A stretch of 36,691 nt of DNA from Helicobacteraceae bacterium. GTDB taxonomy: Bacteria; Campylobacterota; Campylobacteria; Campylobacterales; Helicobacteraceae. The stretch's first letter is position 1. The number at the start of each line of letters is the position of its first letter. The notes under the pieces were generated by a model. It had not been told where the DNA came from. It saw only the letters and a program-made list of their open reading frames with translations, and ran no database searches. The position numbers were made by a program, and so were the translations under genes. Location of the stretch: positions 1 through 36,691 of the forward strand of contig CAAGLK010000095.1 of assembly GCA_900770765.1 (NCBI GenBank), written 5' to 3'. Shown here piece after piece: positions 12,131 through 19,874 of the stretch.

Positions 12131-12874
12131 ATGAAAAGAGAGATAGAATATATCTATGGGGATAAAGACAATAATATACTAAGACAACGCGTTTCTAAGT
12201 TAGGCAATATAAGACACGGGCTTACGATATGTTATTACAATGCGAGAACCCCTTGCAATATAAGACACGGGCTTACGATATGTTATTACAATGTGAGAAC
12301 CCCTTATCGCAAGATTCTTTATAAGTTTGGCAAGAGGGTTGCAGAATTATTCTTGTTTGAGAATAGCAAAGGCGATATTGTAAAGTCTAAGACAAACTCT
12401 TTTTCTGAATTAGTCAAAGAGGGCAGAAAAACCATATTAAAGGAATGGCAAGCAACAAAAAGAGGGGTGTTTTTAAAATCTGAAGCAGAAATAAAGAATG
12501 GTGTTTTGCATGGCAAAAAAGTCGTTTATGATTCTGATGGCTGGGTTAGTCAAATTATGCAATATAGAGATGGTAAGCTTGAGGGCGCGTCTTATTCTTA
12601 CAACAAAGATGCTGATATTGTAACCGAGATAAATTATAAAAATGATGTTAGACACGGCGAGGCTTTTCTTGTTGGAAGCTCCATGTTTGGCGAGGGCGCG
12701 CTTACAAAAGGTGTGCGAGTTTTAAGCGATAAATCCACTAGTAATAAAGAGTTTGTAGCACTATATGAAAATGGCAATGTAATCGAGTTATATTTCTCTA
12801 GGTTTGGCATAAAAATAGCAAAGGTGCATGAGAATATGATTAGTGAAATCATATTGCACGGGGATTTACCATAA
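12131..12874 (+). CDS. MORN-like repeat protein D (247 aa, recent internal duplication)
   Basis: The largest MORN-like paralogue. Starting at ATG 12131 (AAGGAG, P9 promoter), it has repeat units such as KNGVLHGKKVVYDSDGWV, YRDGKLEGASYSYNKD and YKNDVRHGEAFLV, separated by less regular segments. Near the N-terminus a 17-residue block with core NIRHGLTICYYN is present twice in a row, encoded by a 51-bp tandem duplication (12204-12305) with one base difference. This is a very young event that keeps frame. No membrane segment is visible. Function unknown. Confidence 0.72.
   Translation: MKREIEYIYGDKDNNILRQRVSKLGNIRHGLTICYYNARTPCNIRHGLTICYYNVRTPYRKILYKFGKRVAELFLFENSKGDIVKSKTNSFSELVKEGRKTILKEWQATKRGVFLKSEAEIKNGVLHGKKVVYDSDGWVSQIMQYRDGKLEGASYSYNKDADIVTEINYKNDVRHGEAFLVGSSMFGEGALTKGVRVLSDKSTSNKEFVALYENGNVIELYFSRFGIKIAKVHENMISEIILHGDLP
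12204..12305 (+). repeat. 51-bp in-frame tandem duplication
   Basis: Two adjacent 51-bp units (12204-12254, 12255-12305) differ at a single position near base 40 (C versus T). Each unit adds 17 codons containing one MORN-like HG motif, so copy-number change would lengthen the protein without a frameshift. Confidence 0.9.
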
Positions 12875-12882
12875 GGGGGGGG
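12875..12882 (+). repeat. Poly-G tract (8 G) as ribosome site of the 57-aa gene
   Basis: Eight G residues directly follow the stop of MORN-like gene D and end two bases before ATG 12885. They are the only candidate Shine-Dalgarno sequence and are long enough to slip. Confidence 0.55.
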
Positions 12883-12884
12883 TT

Positions 12885-13058
12885 ATGACATTGTATGTTA
12901 CCTATAAAGACGGCAGGCATTCTTATATTGAAACGAAAAATATGGTAGATATTAAAGATTCTAAAGGGGATAAATACGTTGTCTTGAGTGAAAAAGAGTA
13001 TAAAAAGTTGCTTGCAGAGATTGAGTATTTAAAGAAAAATCCAGTTTTATTTAATTAA
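12885..13058 (+). CDS. Uncharacterised small protein (57 aa)
   Basis: ATG 12885 sits just after an 8-G tract. The protein begins with a beta hairpin (MTLYVTYKDGRHSYIET), includes KDSKGDKYVVLSEKEYKKLLAEIEYL, and ends in a short amphipathic helix. Charged, soluble, no recognised family. The frame opens earlier (12843), but that part overlaps gene D. Translation may be coupled to gene D. Confidence 0.5.
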   Translation: MTLYVTYKDGRHSYIETKNMVDIKDSKGDKYVVLSEKEYKKLLAEIEYLKKNPVLFN

Positions 13059-13087
13059 GTAAAGATTAAGTAATAAATAAATATAAT
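13053..13087 (+). promoter_or_regulatory. Early promoter P10
   Basis: AATTAAG...TTAAG...TATAAT (13082-13087), overlapping the end of the 57-residue gene and reading into the membrane-protein pair and the methylase. This may be the last early promoter before the late genes. Confidence 0.68.
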
Positions 13088-13113
13088 TATACAAATTAAA
13101 TAAAGGAGCTAGA

Positions 13114-13410
13114 GTGCAAGAGGTTAAGGAAGCATTAAAGAATATCTTTATGGGTATAGCGCTAGGCATTGTGATGGCAGGATTCGTGTTATCCATTATT
13201 GAAGGACGGCTATTGCTGGCATCGAGAGAGAATTACGGCTTAATATCTTTTTATATATTTGTGCTAATTACTACATTGTCAATTTTTGTTTATCTCTTTA
13301 AAGATGGGATAAACAACACTACTTTAGCAATAGGCATTCTAAGCGCAATTGGGTTTGTAATAAGCGAGATTCTTATATCCCTTGACTTAGTGCTAGCTTT
13401 TTCATTTTAA
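13114..13410 (+). CDS. Three-helix membrane protein (98 aa)
   Basis: GTG start at 13114 with AAGGAGCT 7 bases upstream, behind P10. After an amphipathic start (MQEVKEALKN) come three hydrophobic helices, around 12-28, 43-60 and 68-96. No family is recognised. Neighbours are another membrane protein and the DNA methylase, so superinfection exclusion or membrane takeover is possible but unproven. Confidence 0.6.
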   Translation: MQEVKEALKNIFMGIALGIVMAGFVLSIIEGRLLLASRENYGLISFYIFVLITTLSIFVYLFKDGINNTTLAIGILSAIGFVISEILISLDLVLAFSF

Positions 13411-13421
13411 GGGGTGCAGTG

Positions 13422-13619
13422 ATGGCAATGTTTGTATGGTTTTTAGTGCTAACAAGTGCCAGCATTTATGCGCTTTTTGGAGTTGCTATCGAAGCAGGGA
13501 AAGAATCTTGCTTTAAGGTTAAGTGGTATTGGTGGCTAATTGTAGGAGGGCTATGTATGCTCTTTTTATGCTTGGATATTTATTTGCTATATAAGACTTT
13601 TAATGCTTTAAGGGCCTAA
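13422..13619 (+). CDS. Two-helix membrane protein (65 aa)
   Basis: ATG 13422 with AAGGGG about 7 bases upstream, preferred over the GTG immediately before it. Two membrane spans (about 3-24 and 36-57) flank a short charged loop (EAGKESCFKVKWYWW). It follows the previous membrane gene by 11 bases and ends 3 bases before the methylase start. Function unknown. Confidence 0.6.
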   Translation: MAMFVWFLVLTSASIYALFGVAIEAGKESCFKVKWYWWLIVGGLCMLFLCLDIYLLYKTFNALRA

Positions 13620-13622
13620 AGA

Positions 13623-14909
13623 ATGAGTGTAGGAAAGCAATTAAGCTTATTTGACTTTATCGAAAACCCTTTTGGTGTGATAGATACTAATCAAACCACT
13701 AACACAGATTCTATTAAAAACCTTAATGCTTGCATCCCTTACAAAGGAAGCAAGAGAAAGATTAGCCACTTGATACTACAAGAGCTAAGAAACCATGCTC
13801 CACAAGCGAAATATTTTTATGATATGTTTGGCGGTGGTGGTGCAATGGCTTTAAACGCGCATTTTAACGGATACAAGACTCACTACAATGAGCTAGATAT
13901 AGACGTGTATGTGTATATGAAGTTTCTAATATCCCGGCTACAAAATAAAAAAGGTAAATATGGGATTTTGCCTGATGAGTGGTATAGGTTTATTACAAAG
14001 GCAGAATTTGACAAGATTAAGGCAGACAAAACGCCGAGCGCATATAGAAGCTTTGTTTTGCTTAATTACAGCTTTGCTAATGATTGGAATACCTACTTTT
14101 GCAATAAAGAAAAAGAGCTATTCAAACAAAAAGGGCATTATCTATTGCTAGACAACGACAAAGAGTGCGCAGAGTGGTGGGATAATCACTTTAAAGAGAA
14201 TGGAAGCGTAGCAGGCATATATAATCATTTGCATAGTGAGATATATCCTAGCCTTAACTGGAGAGAGCGGAGAGCTTATTTTGTGAATATAACCCTTAAG
14301 ATAGAAGCAATAAGAGTTGCAGGGATAGCGTATTTATTTCAAAAGAAAAGCAACGCGGATACATACAAGGCAGTTAAGGATATATCACAAAAAGACTTAT
14401 GCAGGCTTATAGATAAACATAATCCGGATTTACCTAAGAAAAACTACAAAGGAACACAAGGCAAAGGATTAACCGAGCTTAAGCAATTACAGCGATTAGA
14501 GCAATTACAGCAATTACAGCAATTACAGCAATTACAGCAATTACAGCAATTAGAGCGATTACAGCAATTAGAGCGATTAGAGCTAATCACACACACGAAT
14601 CTGGATTATGCAGAAGTAAAAATAAGCACTCCTCCACAAGACACAATCATATATGCAGACCCGCCTTATTCAAATACTAGCGAGTATAAATTGTGTGGAA
14701 ATAGCTTTGATTATGAGCGATTCTACCAGTGGTGTATAGACAAGGCAAAGCAAGGGTATTATGTTTTTATAAGCGAATATAATATGCCACAAGATAGGTT
14801 TAAAGAGGTATGGAGTAAGGATACTTTAGCAAATTTTAACACTATCAAAAAAGATTGTGGTGCAAGAGTAAGACCACAAAGAGTCGAGCGTCTTTTTATG
14901 GTGCGTTAG
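13623..14909 (+). CDS. N6-adenine DNA methyltransferase (Dam-like) with LQQ repeat
   Basis: The 428-residue product is a D12/Dam-class N6-adenine methylase. PYKGSK (39-44) and the SAM-binding motif I DMFGGGG (67-73) lie at the N-terminus, catalytic motif IV DPPY is at 346-349, and a C-terminal RVERLFMV strand follows. It transfers a methyl group from SAM to adenine. The region between holds the target-recognition domain and, at residues 288-320, eleven 3-residue units (L-Q-Q/L-E-R type) encoded by 9-bp repeats. At 428 residues it is longer than typical Dam (about 270-280). The phage is almost free of GATC, so self-protection against GATC-cutting enzymes is plausible, but the specificity cannot be read from sequence. 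Confidence 0.85.
   Translation: MSVGKQLSLFDFIENPFGVIDTNQTTNTDSIKNLNACIPYKGSKRKISHLILQELRNHAPQAKYFYDMFGGGGAMALNAHFNGYKTHYNELDIDVYVYMKFLISRLQNKKGKYGILPDEWYRFITKAEFDKIKADKTPSAYRSFVLLNYSFANDWNTYFCNKEKELFKQKGHYLLLDNDKECAEWWDNHFKENGSVAGIYNHLHSEIYPSLNWRERRAYFVNITLKIEAIRVAGIAYLFQKKSNADTYKAVKDISQKDLCRLIDKHNPDLPKKNYKGTQGKGLTELKQLQRLEQLQQLQQLQQLQQLQQLERLQQLERLELITHTNLDYAEVKISTPPQDTIIYADPPYSNTSEYKLCGNSFDYERFYQWCIDKAKQGYYVFISEYNMPQDRFKEVWSKDTLANFNTIKKDCGARVRPQRVERLFMVR
14484..14582 (+). repeat. 9-bp coding microsatellite in the methylase (11 units)
   Basis: Eleven 9-bp units, mostly CAATTACAG with CGATTAGAG-type variants, run from 14484 to 14582. Each encodes three residues, so slippage would lengthen or shorten the protein in frame. 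The centre (five identical units in a row) looks recently expanded. Confidence 0.9.
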
Positions 14910-14956
14910 AATTATGCTAATAGTATTTCATGAAACAAACATAAGAGGTTAATCAA

Positions 14957-15532
14957 ATGGCTAAGCCTTTAAATAAGAATATGGAAACAATAGCTACTAA
15001 ATACCAAACGGGGCAGTATGGGATTAATGAGTTAGCTAGAATGTATAAGGTAGATAAATCCACTATAAGCCGTTATATAAAGAGGCATAATATAACAATA
15101 AATCAACACGCAAAAGATGCTATAAGCCACTTAACACAGGGGCTTAATGAGTTTAACGAAATTTGCAATGGCAACACTTTGAGTCAACAGAGTCAACACT
15201 TAAGCGTTTCAGAGATAGAGAATGCACATAAGAACTCGGTTAATCTAGCTAATGAAGTTATAGAGATTGTTAGAGAAAAGAATCCGCAATTTGCTAAAGG
15301 CTTTCAAGCAATAAGTAGCCTTATATTAAAGAGAAGTGCAGAGTTATTACAAAAAGACGGGGTTACAAGCACGGATATAGCTAACATAAGTAAGGCTATG
15401 GGTAATGTAAATGATACGCTAGGCGTTATCCCTAAATTACCAACAATCGCACAGCAGATTAACATTAATGGTAAAGGTGCAGAAGCAAACAAGCAGGATA
15501 AGAGGATAGATTTAGATATTAAGTTCGTTTGA
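14957..15532 (+). CDS. terS: Terminase small subunit
   Basis: 191 residues. The N-terminal helix-turn-helix (YGINELARMYKVDKSTISRYIKR) is the DNA-recognition part of small terminases, followed by helical oligomerisation segments (about 70-150) and a basic tail (KQDKRIDLDIKFV). It recognises phage DNA and hands it to the large subunit, which starts 2 bases after its stop. ATG 14957 follows AGAGG. The gene opens the late cluster. Confidence 0.8.
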   Translation: MAKPLNKNMETIATKYQTGQYGINELARMYKVDKSTISRYIKRHNITINQHAKDAISHLTQGLNEFNEICNGNTLSQQSQHLSVSEIENAHKNSVNLANEVIEIVREKNPQFAKGFQAISSLILKRSAELLQKDGVTSTDIANISKAMGNVNDTLGVIPKLPTIAQQININGKGAEANKQDKRIDLDIKFV

Positions 15533-15533
15533 T

Positions 15534-16805
15534 ATGGAAATAAGCATACCTAAAAAATTTAAGCCCTTATTCGAGGGTGCTTATGATAAATATCGCGTTA
15601 TTGTATATTATGGTGGTCGTGGTGCCGGAAAGAGTGTTACATTAAGCTATTTTGCTATTCTTAAATGCTTGCAGGATAGAATCAGATTCTATATTGTGAG
15701 AAAGGTAGAAAAAAGCAAAGCAAATAGTATCCATAGCCTTATAAAAAGACTATTAAGAGAATCTAACCTATTTGATTATGTAAAAAGCACAAGTATAGAT
15801 AAGATAACCTTTATAAATGGAAGCGAGCTTTTGTTTGATGGTGTAAGCGAGCGTACAATAGACAACATAAGAAGCGCGGATAATATTCGTTATTTCTGGT
15901 TTGAGGAGGCACACGGTTTAAAAGATGATTTGATGCAAGTGCTAATCCCAAGTGTAAGAGCGGATAATAGTCAAGTAATAGTAAGCCTTAATCCACAAAA
16001 AAGCACGGATTACATTTACACGCAGTATATAAAAAGCGAGAATATAGACAATAGCTACAGCATAGCTATTAAGGTTAATTATAACGATAATCCATTTTTA
16101 CCGGAGGTTTTGGATAGAGATAGGCTAAGGGATTTGAAAATGCTACCCCGTGAAGTATATTTACATATATGGGAGGGTGAAACTAACGACTACAACGACT
16201 TAAAGGTGATTAATACAGAGCTAATAGGCTACTTTGACAATAATAAAACCTTTGACTATCGCTACCTAGTGCTTAGCATAGACACGGCTACAAGTGTTAA
16301 GAGCGGCGCGGATTATAGTGCTATAGGTGTATTTGGCTTGCTAGATAGCAAAGAGGTGCATTTGGTGCATATGAACCGAGGGCATTACGATTTTCACACT
16401 CTTTTAAGTGAAATAAAAAATACTTATGAAATAACCAAAGAGCTAACAAAGAGAACGCCTAACCTAATCCTCTTAGAATCCAAAGCAAACGGGTTAAGCG
16501 TTATGCAGGAATTGCAGAGAACCACTAACCTAAGAGTAAAGGGCTTTAATCCAATGAGCGATAAATTAAGCCGCGTCGTTAATGATTTTCTACCCTTTAT
16601 CGATAAGCTTAAGCTACCCATGCAACAAAACATTTACAATTTCTGGATTAATGATTACCTAAGCGAGTGCAAAGGCTTTAGAGCAGACAACAAGCACGAA
16701 CACGACGATATGATAGATTCTACTTCACAAGCACTAGCCTTTTTGTGTAGAAAAACCTTTAACTATGAAAACATAAAAGAAGCATTCTCTGGTCTTAAAA
16801 ATTAG
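15534..16805 (+). CDS. terL: Terminase large subunit (packaging ATPase/nuclease)
   Basis: 423 residues, normal length. The ATPase has Walker A GGRGAGKS (27-34) and Walker B around FWFEEAH (121-127). The nuclease domain shows the acidic LSIDTA (Asp at 250), and the late acidic pair sits in DDMID (391-395). The enzyme pumps DNA into the prohead and cuts it. It starts one base after TerS with no strong ribosome site, so coupling to TerS is likely. Whether packaging is headful (pac) or cos cannot be told directly; the circular assembly favours headful. Confidence 0.93.
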   Translation: MEISIPKKFKPLFEGAYDKYRVIVYYGGRGAGKSVTLSYFAILKCLQDRIRFYIVRKVEKSKANSIHSLIKRLLRESNLFDYVKSTSIDKITFINGSELLFDGVSERTIDNIRSADNIRYFWFEEAHGLKDDLMQVLIPSVRADNSQVIVSLNPQKSTDYIYTQYIKSENIDNSYSIAIKVNYNDNPFLPEVLDRDRLRDLKMLPREVYLHIWEGETNDYNDLKVINTELIGYFDNNKTFDYRYLVLSIDTATSVKSGADYSAIGVFGLLDSKEVHLVHMNRGHYDFHTLLSEIKNTYEITKELTKRTPNLILLESKANGLSVMQELQRTTNLRVKGFNPMSDKLSRVVNDFLPFIDKLKLPMQQNIYNFWINDYLSECKGFRADNKHEHDDMIDSTSQALAFLCRKTFNYENIKEAFSGLKN

Positions 16806-16831
16806 CTAAAATTAAATAAAAAAGGATTCTG

Positions 16832-18313
16832 ATGCCAAAATACTATCCCACAGCCCCAAAGGATAAAATAAAAAACAATATAAGGGCTTTGTATGATTTT
16901 TTTCTAGGTAAAGAGCAACAAAAGCAGAGGCTAGATTTATCCCCTCTTGTTAGCTTTAAAGATTCTTACGATCACAAAGAATGGGAAAAGCATTTTAAGG
17001 ACGGCTGGCAGAACAGCTATGCAAACCTAGGAACTGGCAATAGCCTTATGCAACATTCACAATTTATATTGCAACGCATAGGTTATCCGGAACTAGCAAA
17101 GTTAAGTAGTTGTGATGATATTATCTCAAAGGCTATCGATATTCTTACAAGGGAGTGTTTAAGCAAATGGGGGCACATTAATGTAGAGATAAGCGATGCT
17201 ACTCTAAACGATGAAGCTAGACAAGCAAAGGCTAATGAGATAATCGAATACTTAGAGAATAGGCTAAAAGAGCTAAACCTTAGAAGCCTATTATATACAG
17301 CATGTAAAAAAGCATTTGGATTTGGTGGAGTTGGAATCTACTTTGCTTTTAAAGGTAACCAAGATTTAAGTAAAGAGGTGATTATAAGCAAGGAAACAAA
17401 AGATAATAAGCTAATAGATATACGTGTTGTAGAGCCGTGGTTATTTGCTCCAAGTCAAGTAAATTTCTCTAACCCATTAGAGCAGGATTATATGAAACCA
17501 AAAAGCTGGTATGTAACCGGCGCGGGCATGGTGCATAATAGCAGGCTTTTAACATTTGAGTTTTTTGGAGTAACCGATTTAATTAAGCCACTCTATAACT
17601 TCATGGGTATTAGCCTATGCCAATTAATGGTAGATAAGGTAAAGAGCGCGGATAGTATTAGACAAAGCCTTAGCGATATGTTTTTAAGGTTTAGAACAGC
17701 CGTTATAAAAACCCCCGCGCTTATGAGTGCAGATAAAGAGGAGTTAAAGCAGAGAATAGAACTTATAAATATGAGTGAAAATAACTTTGGAAAACTTCTA
17801 TTAAGAGACGATGAGTCTATTGAAAATGTAATAACTCCCATTAGCGGATATGATAAGATACAAGCACAAGCATACGAAGTAATAGCAGCAGCGGCAGGGA
17901 TACCAATTAATAAGCTATTTGGGCAGACTCCAACTGGTTTAAACAATAGCGGTTTATACGACTTGCAAAGCTTTTACGATACCATTCAAGGCTACCAAAA
18001 CACTACAATACTCCCTCTTATAGAGAAAATCCTAAACATACTTGCCAATGAGATAGGCTTTGAAGGTAATGTAAGCTTTGAGTTTGAATCGCCTATGAAA
18101 CTAAGCGCGCTTGATGAGAGCAACCAAGCAAATACAGAGGCGGACTTTTACACAAAGCTAATAAACGCAGGGGTTATCTCACAAGACGAAGCATTAATAG
18201 AATTGCAGAGAAAGGGCTTTTTAGACAAGAACATCAATGTTAGCGGGGGAGAGGATATAGGCGAGGATATACAAAACGCATTGAACGGGTTAAGTGATTT
18301 AGACAATGGCTAA
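16832..18313 (+). CDS. Portal protein (DUF1073 type)
   Basis: The 493-residue product matches DUF1073 portals. HKEWEKHFKDGWQNSYANLGT near the start, a central ACKKAFGFGGVGIYF, the VEPWLF strand, HNSRLLTFEF, and the C-terminal AAAAGIPINKLFGQTPTGLNNSG are all typical. It forms the dodecameric channel at the special vertex through which DNA enters and leaves. It overlaps the next gene by 8 bases and follows TerL by 26. Confidence 0.9.
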   Translation: MPKYYPTAPKDKIKNNIRALYDFFLGKEQQKQRLDLSPLVSFKDSYDHKEWEKHFKDGWQNSYANLGTGNSLMQHSQFILQRIGYPELAKLSSCDDIISKAIDILTRECLSKWGHINVEISDATLNDEARQAKANEIIEYLENRLKELNLRSLLYTACKKAFGFGGVGIYFAFKGNQDLSKEVIISKETKDNKLIDIRVVEPWLFAPSQVNFSNPLEQDYMKPKSWYVTGAGMVHNSRLLTFEFFGVTDLIKPLYNFMGISLCQLMVDKVKSADSIRQSLSDMFLRFRTAVIKTPALMSADKEELKQRIELINMSENNFGKLLLRDDESIENVITPISGYDKIQAQAYEVIAAAAGIPINKLFGQTPTGLNNSGLYDLQSFYDTIQGYQNTTILPLIEKILNILANEIGFEGNVSFEFESPMKLSALDESNQANTEADFYTKLINAGVISQDEALIELQRKGFLDKNINVSGGEDIGEDIQNALNGLSDLDNG

Positions 18314-19808
18314 AAAAGATTTACTCACATTAGCTCCCGAAGGCACGGAATACAAATCTACTTCAGGGATTTTTTTTAAAAAAGGTGGCAAGTGGCTCCA
18401 TAAGTTTTACCCAAAGATTAGTGGAGACGTGTTTATAGGGGACTTGAAGTCCGATAGTGATTTTTTTAGCTTAACAAAGCTTGCTTTTTCTGAAGGGCAA
18501 AGAAATTCCGAAAAAGGTGTTTTTTTTACATATAACGACAGGCTTTTAAACCTAGAATACACGGGAGATACAAGATACGGCTCAAGGTTTGTGCTTTATG
18601 CGCGAGATTTAAAAAACTTCAAAGATAAAGAATATCCCCTTTTTGATAAATACGATAACCTACAAAGCTTTTCAAAGTGGGTTAAATCTAATTGTGATTA
18701 TAGAGAGCCAGAGATACAAGATGCAGGCATTGAAAAAATCAATAAAAAAACTTTAAAGGATATGATAACTGATGAGGATTTAAGCCCCTCTGCCGTCACT
18801 GATAAAAAAGAACTTGATTTTTTAGAAAAGCAATTAGAAAACGACAAGGATTTAATAGCAAAAATAGAATCGCAGCCAGCAACAAAAGAAACACAAGCAA
18901 AAGAGCCACAAGCTAAAGAAAATACAAAAACTACAGGTAAAGCTACTACTACAAAGGCTACAAGGCAAGTAAAAGCGCAGGCAAAAAAGCTTAAGCCTAT
19001 TGAGAAAAATATAGGCATAGAGAGAGAATTCAATAAAGCCTTAAGAGAATTTAGCAAGGAAGTATTAAAGAGCGTAAATTACTGGAGTATCGCACAAATC
19101 AATAAATACAAGCGAGGGGATATTACAAACATTAGCAGGGTATTATCCGTTGAATTTAGCGACCTCTTAAGAGTTTGGAATAAAAAAAGCGAGGTGTTTG
19201 CTAAAAAGCTATCCAATGCAATAAACGATAGGATTAAAAACCATGTGGATTTAGGCTTTAAGAATCAGGGTAAAGAGTATATATTAGAAACTCTAAGCAG
19301 AAAATCCGCGCAAGTGTTAAATGCCAACATCTTGCAAAACATAGCATTAATTAAAAGCATACCCAGAGATATAATAGAAAAATACCAAGTCTTGCTATAC
19401 AACAACATCACGGATTTTGACTTACAAGCAACGCAGAAAACAATAACTACATTTGCATCCACAACATTAAAGCGCGCCAAAATCATAGCTAGAGACCAAA
19501 CCGCTAAAGCAATTGAAAACTATGCCATGTCTAGGAGTCAAGATTTAGGCTTTGAGTATTACATTTGGCAAACTGCAAAAGATGAGAGGGTAAGCAAAGG
19601 CAAAGGAGGGCATGATAAACTAGAGGGTCGGATATATAGATACGATACCCCAACAGCCGTTATTGATAGCTATGGAAACAAAGGACATTGCTCACAGCGC
19701 GTAAATTGCAGATGCCTAAGCTCCCCTTTATTCTTAGAGCCAAACCAAACTCTAAAGCTTGTCCGCGATTCTGATGCAGGGGATTATTATGTTTTGGTTG
19801 AAAAGTAA
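18306..19808 (+). CDS. Mu F-like minor head protein with extra N-terminal domain
   Basis: The C-terminal ~250 residues are a Mu gpF/SPP1 gp7-type head morphogenesis domain: RAKIIARDQTAKAIE, then YIWQTAKDERVSKGKGGHDKLEG, and a closing NCRCLSSP. This protein works at the portal in head assembly. The first ~140 residues (for example STSGIFFKKGGKWLHKFY and YTGDTRYGSRFVLYARDL) are not part of that domain. They are followed by a Lys/Thr/Glu/Ala-rich linker (about 190-235). Two T8 runs (18370-18377 and near 18521) lie in the N-terminal part. The whole protein (500 residues) is longer than usual; the N-terminal unit may be an acquired domain. Confidence 0.8.
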   Translation: MAKKDLLTLAPEGTEYKSTSGIFFKKGGKWLHKFYPKISGDVFIGDLKSDSDFFSLTKLAFSEGQRNSEKGVFFTYNDRLLNLEYTGDTRYGSRFVLYARDLKNFKDKEYPLFDKYDNLQSFSKWVKSNCDYREPEIQDAGIEKINKKTLKDMITDEDLSPSAVTDKKELDFLEKQLENDKDLIAKIESQPATKETQAKEPQAKENTKTTGKATTTKATRQVKAQAKKLKPIEKNIGIEREFNKALREFSKEVLKSVNYWSIAQINKYKRGDITNISRVLSVEFSDLLRVWNKKSEVFAKKLSNAINDRIKNHVDLGFKNQGKEYILETLSRKSAQVLNANILQNIALIKSIPRDIIEKYQVLLYNNITDFDLQATQKTITTFASTTLKRAKIIARDQTAKAIENYAMSRSQDLGFEYYIWQTAKDERVSKGKGGHDKLEGRIYRYDTPTAVIDSYGNKGHCSQRVNCRCLSSPLFLEPNQTLKLVRDSDAGDYYVLVEK

Positions 19809-19828
19809 TGTTAGTTTTATGTTTGTGC

Positions 19829-19834
19829 TATACT
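19829..19834 (+). promoter_or_regulatory. Possible extended -10 promoter before the capsid genes
   Basis: TGC directly followed by TATACT (19829-19834) forms an extended -10 element in the 66-base gap between the head protein and the DUF2213 gene. It differs from the early consensus and could give extra transcription of the capsid block. Confidence 0.4.
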
Positions 19835-19874
19835 TTAAGTTTAAATTAATACAAGGGGGTAACAAAGGTTACTA

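Noticed and set aside
14484..14582. Leucine-rich repeat or coiled-coil domain of known type in the methylase
   Set aside because: The unit is only three residues with 9-bp DNA identity; this is a microsatellite, not an LRR with 20-30 residue units.
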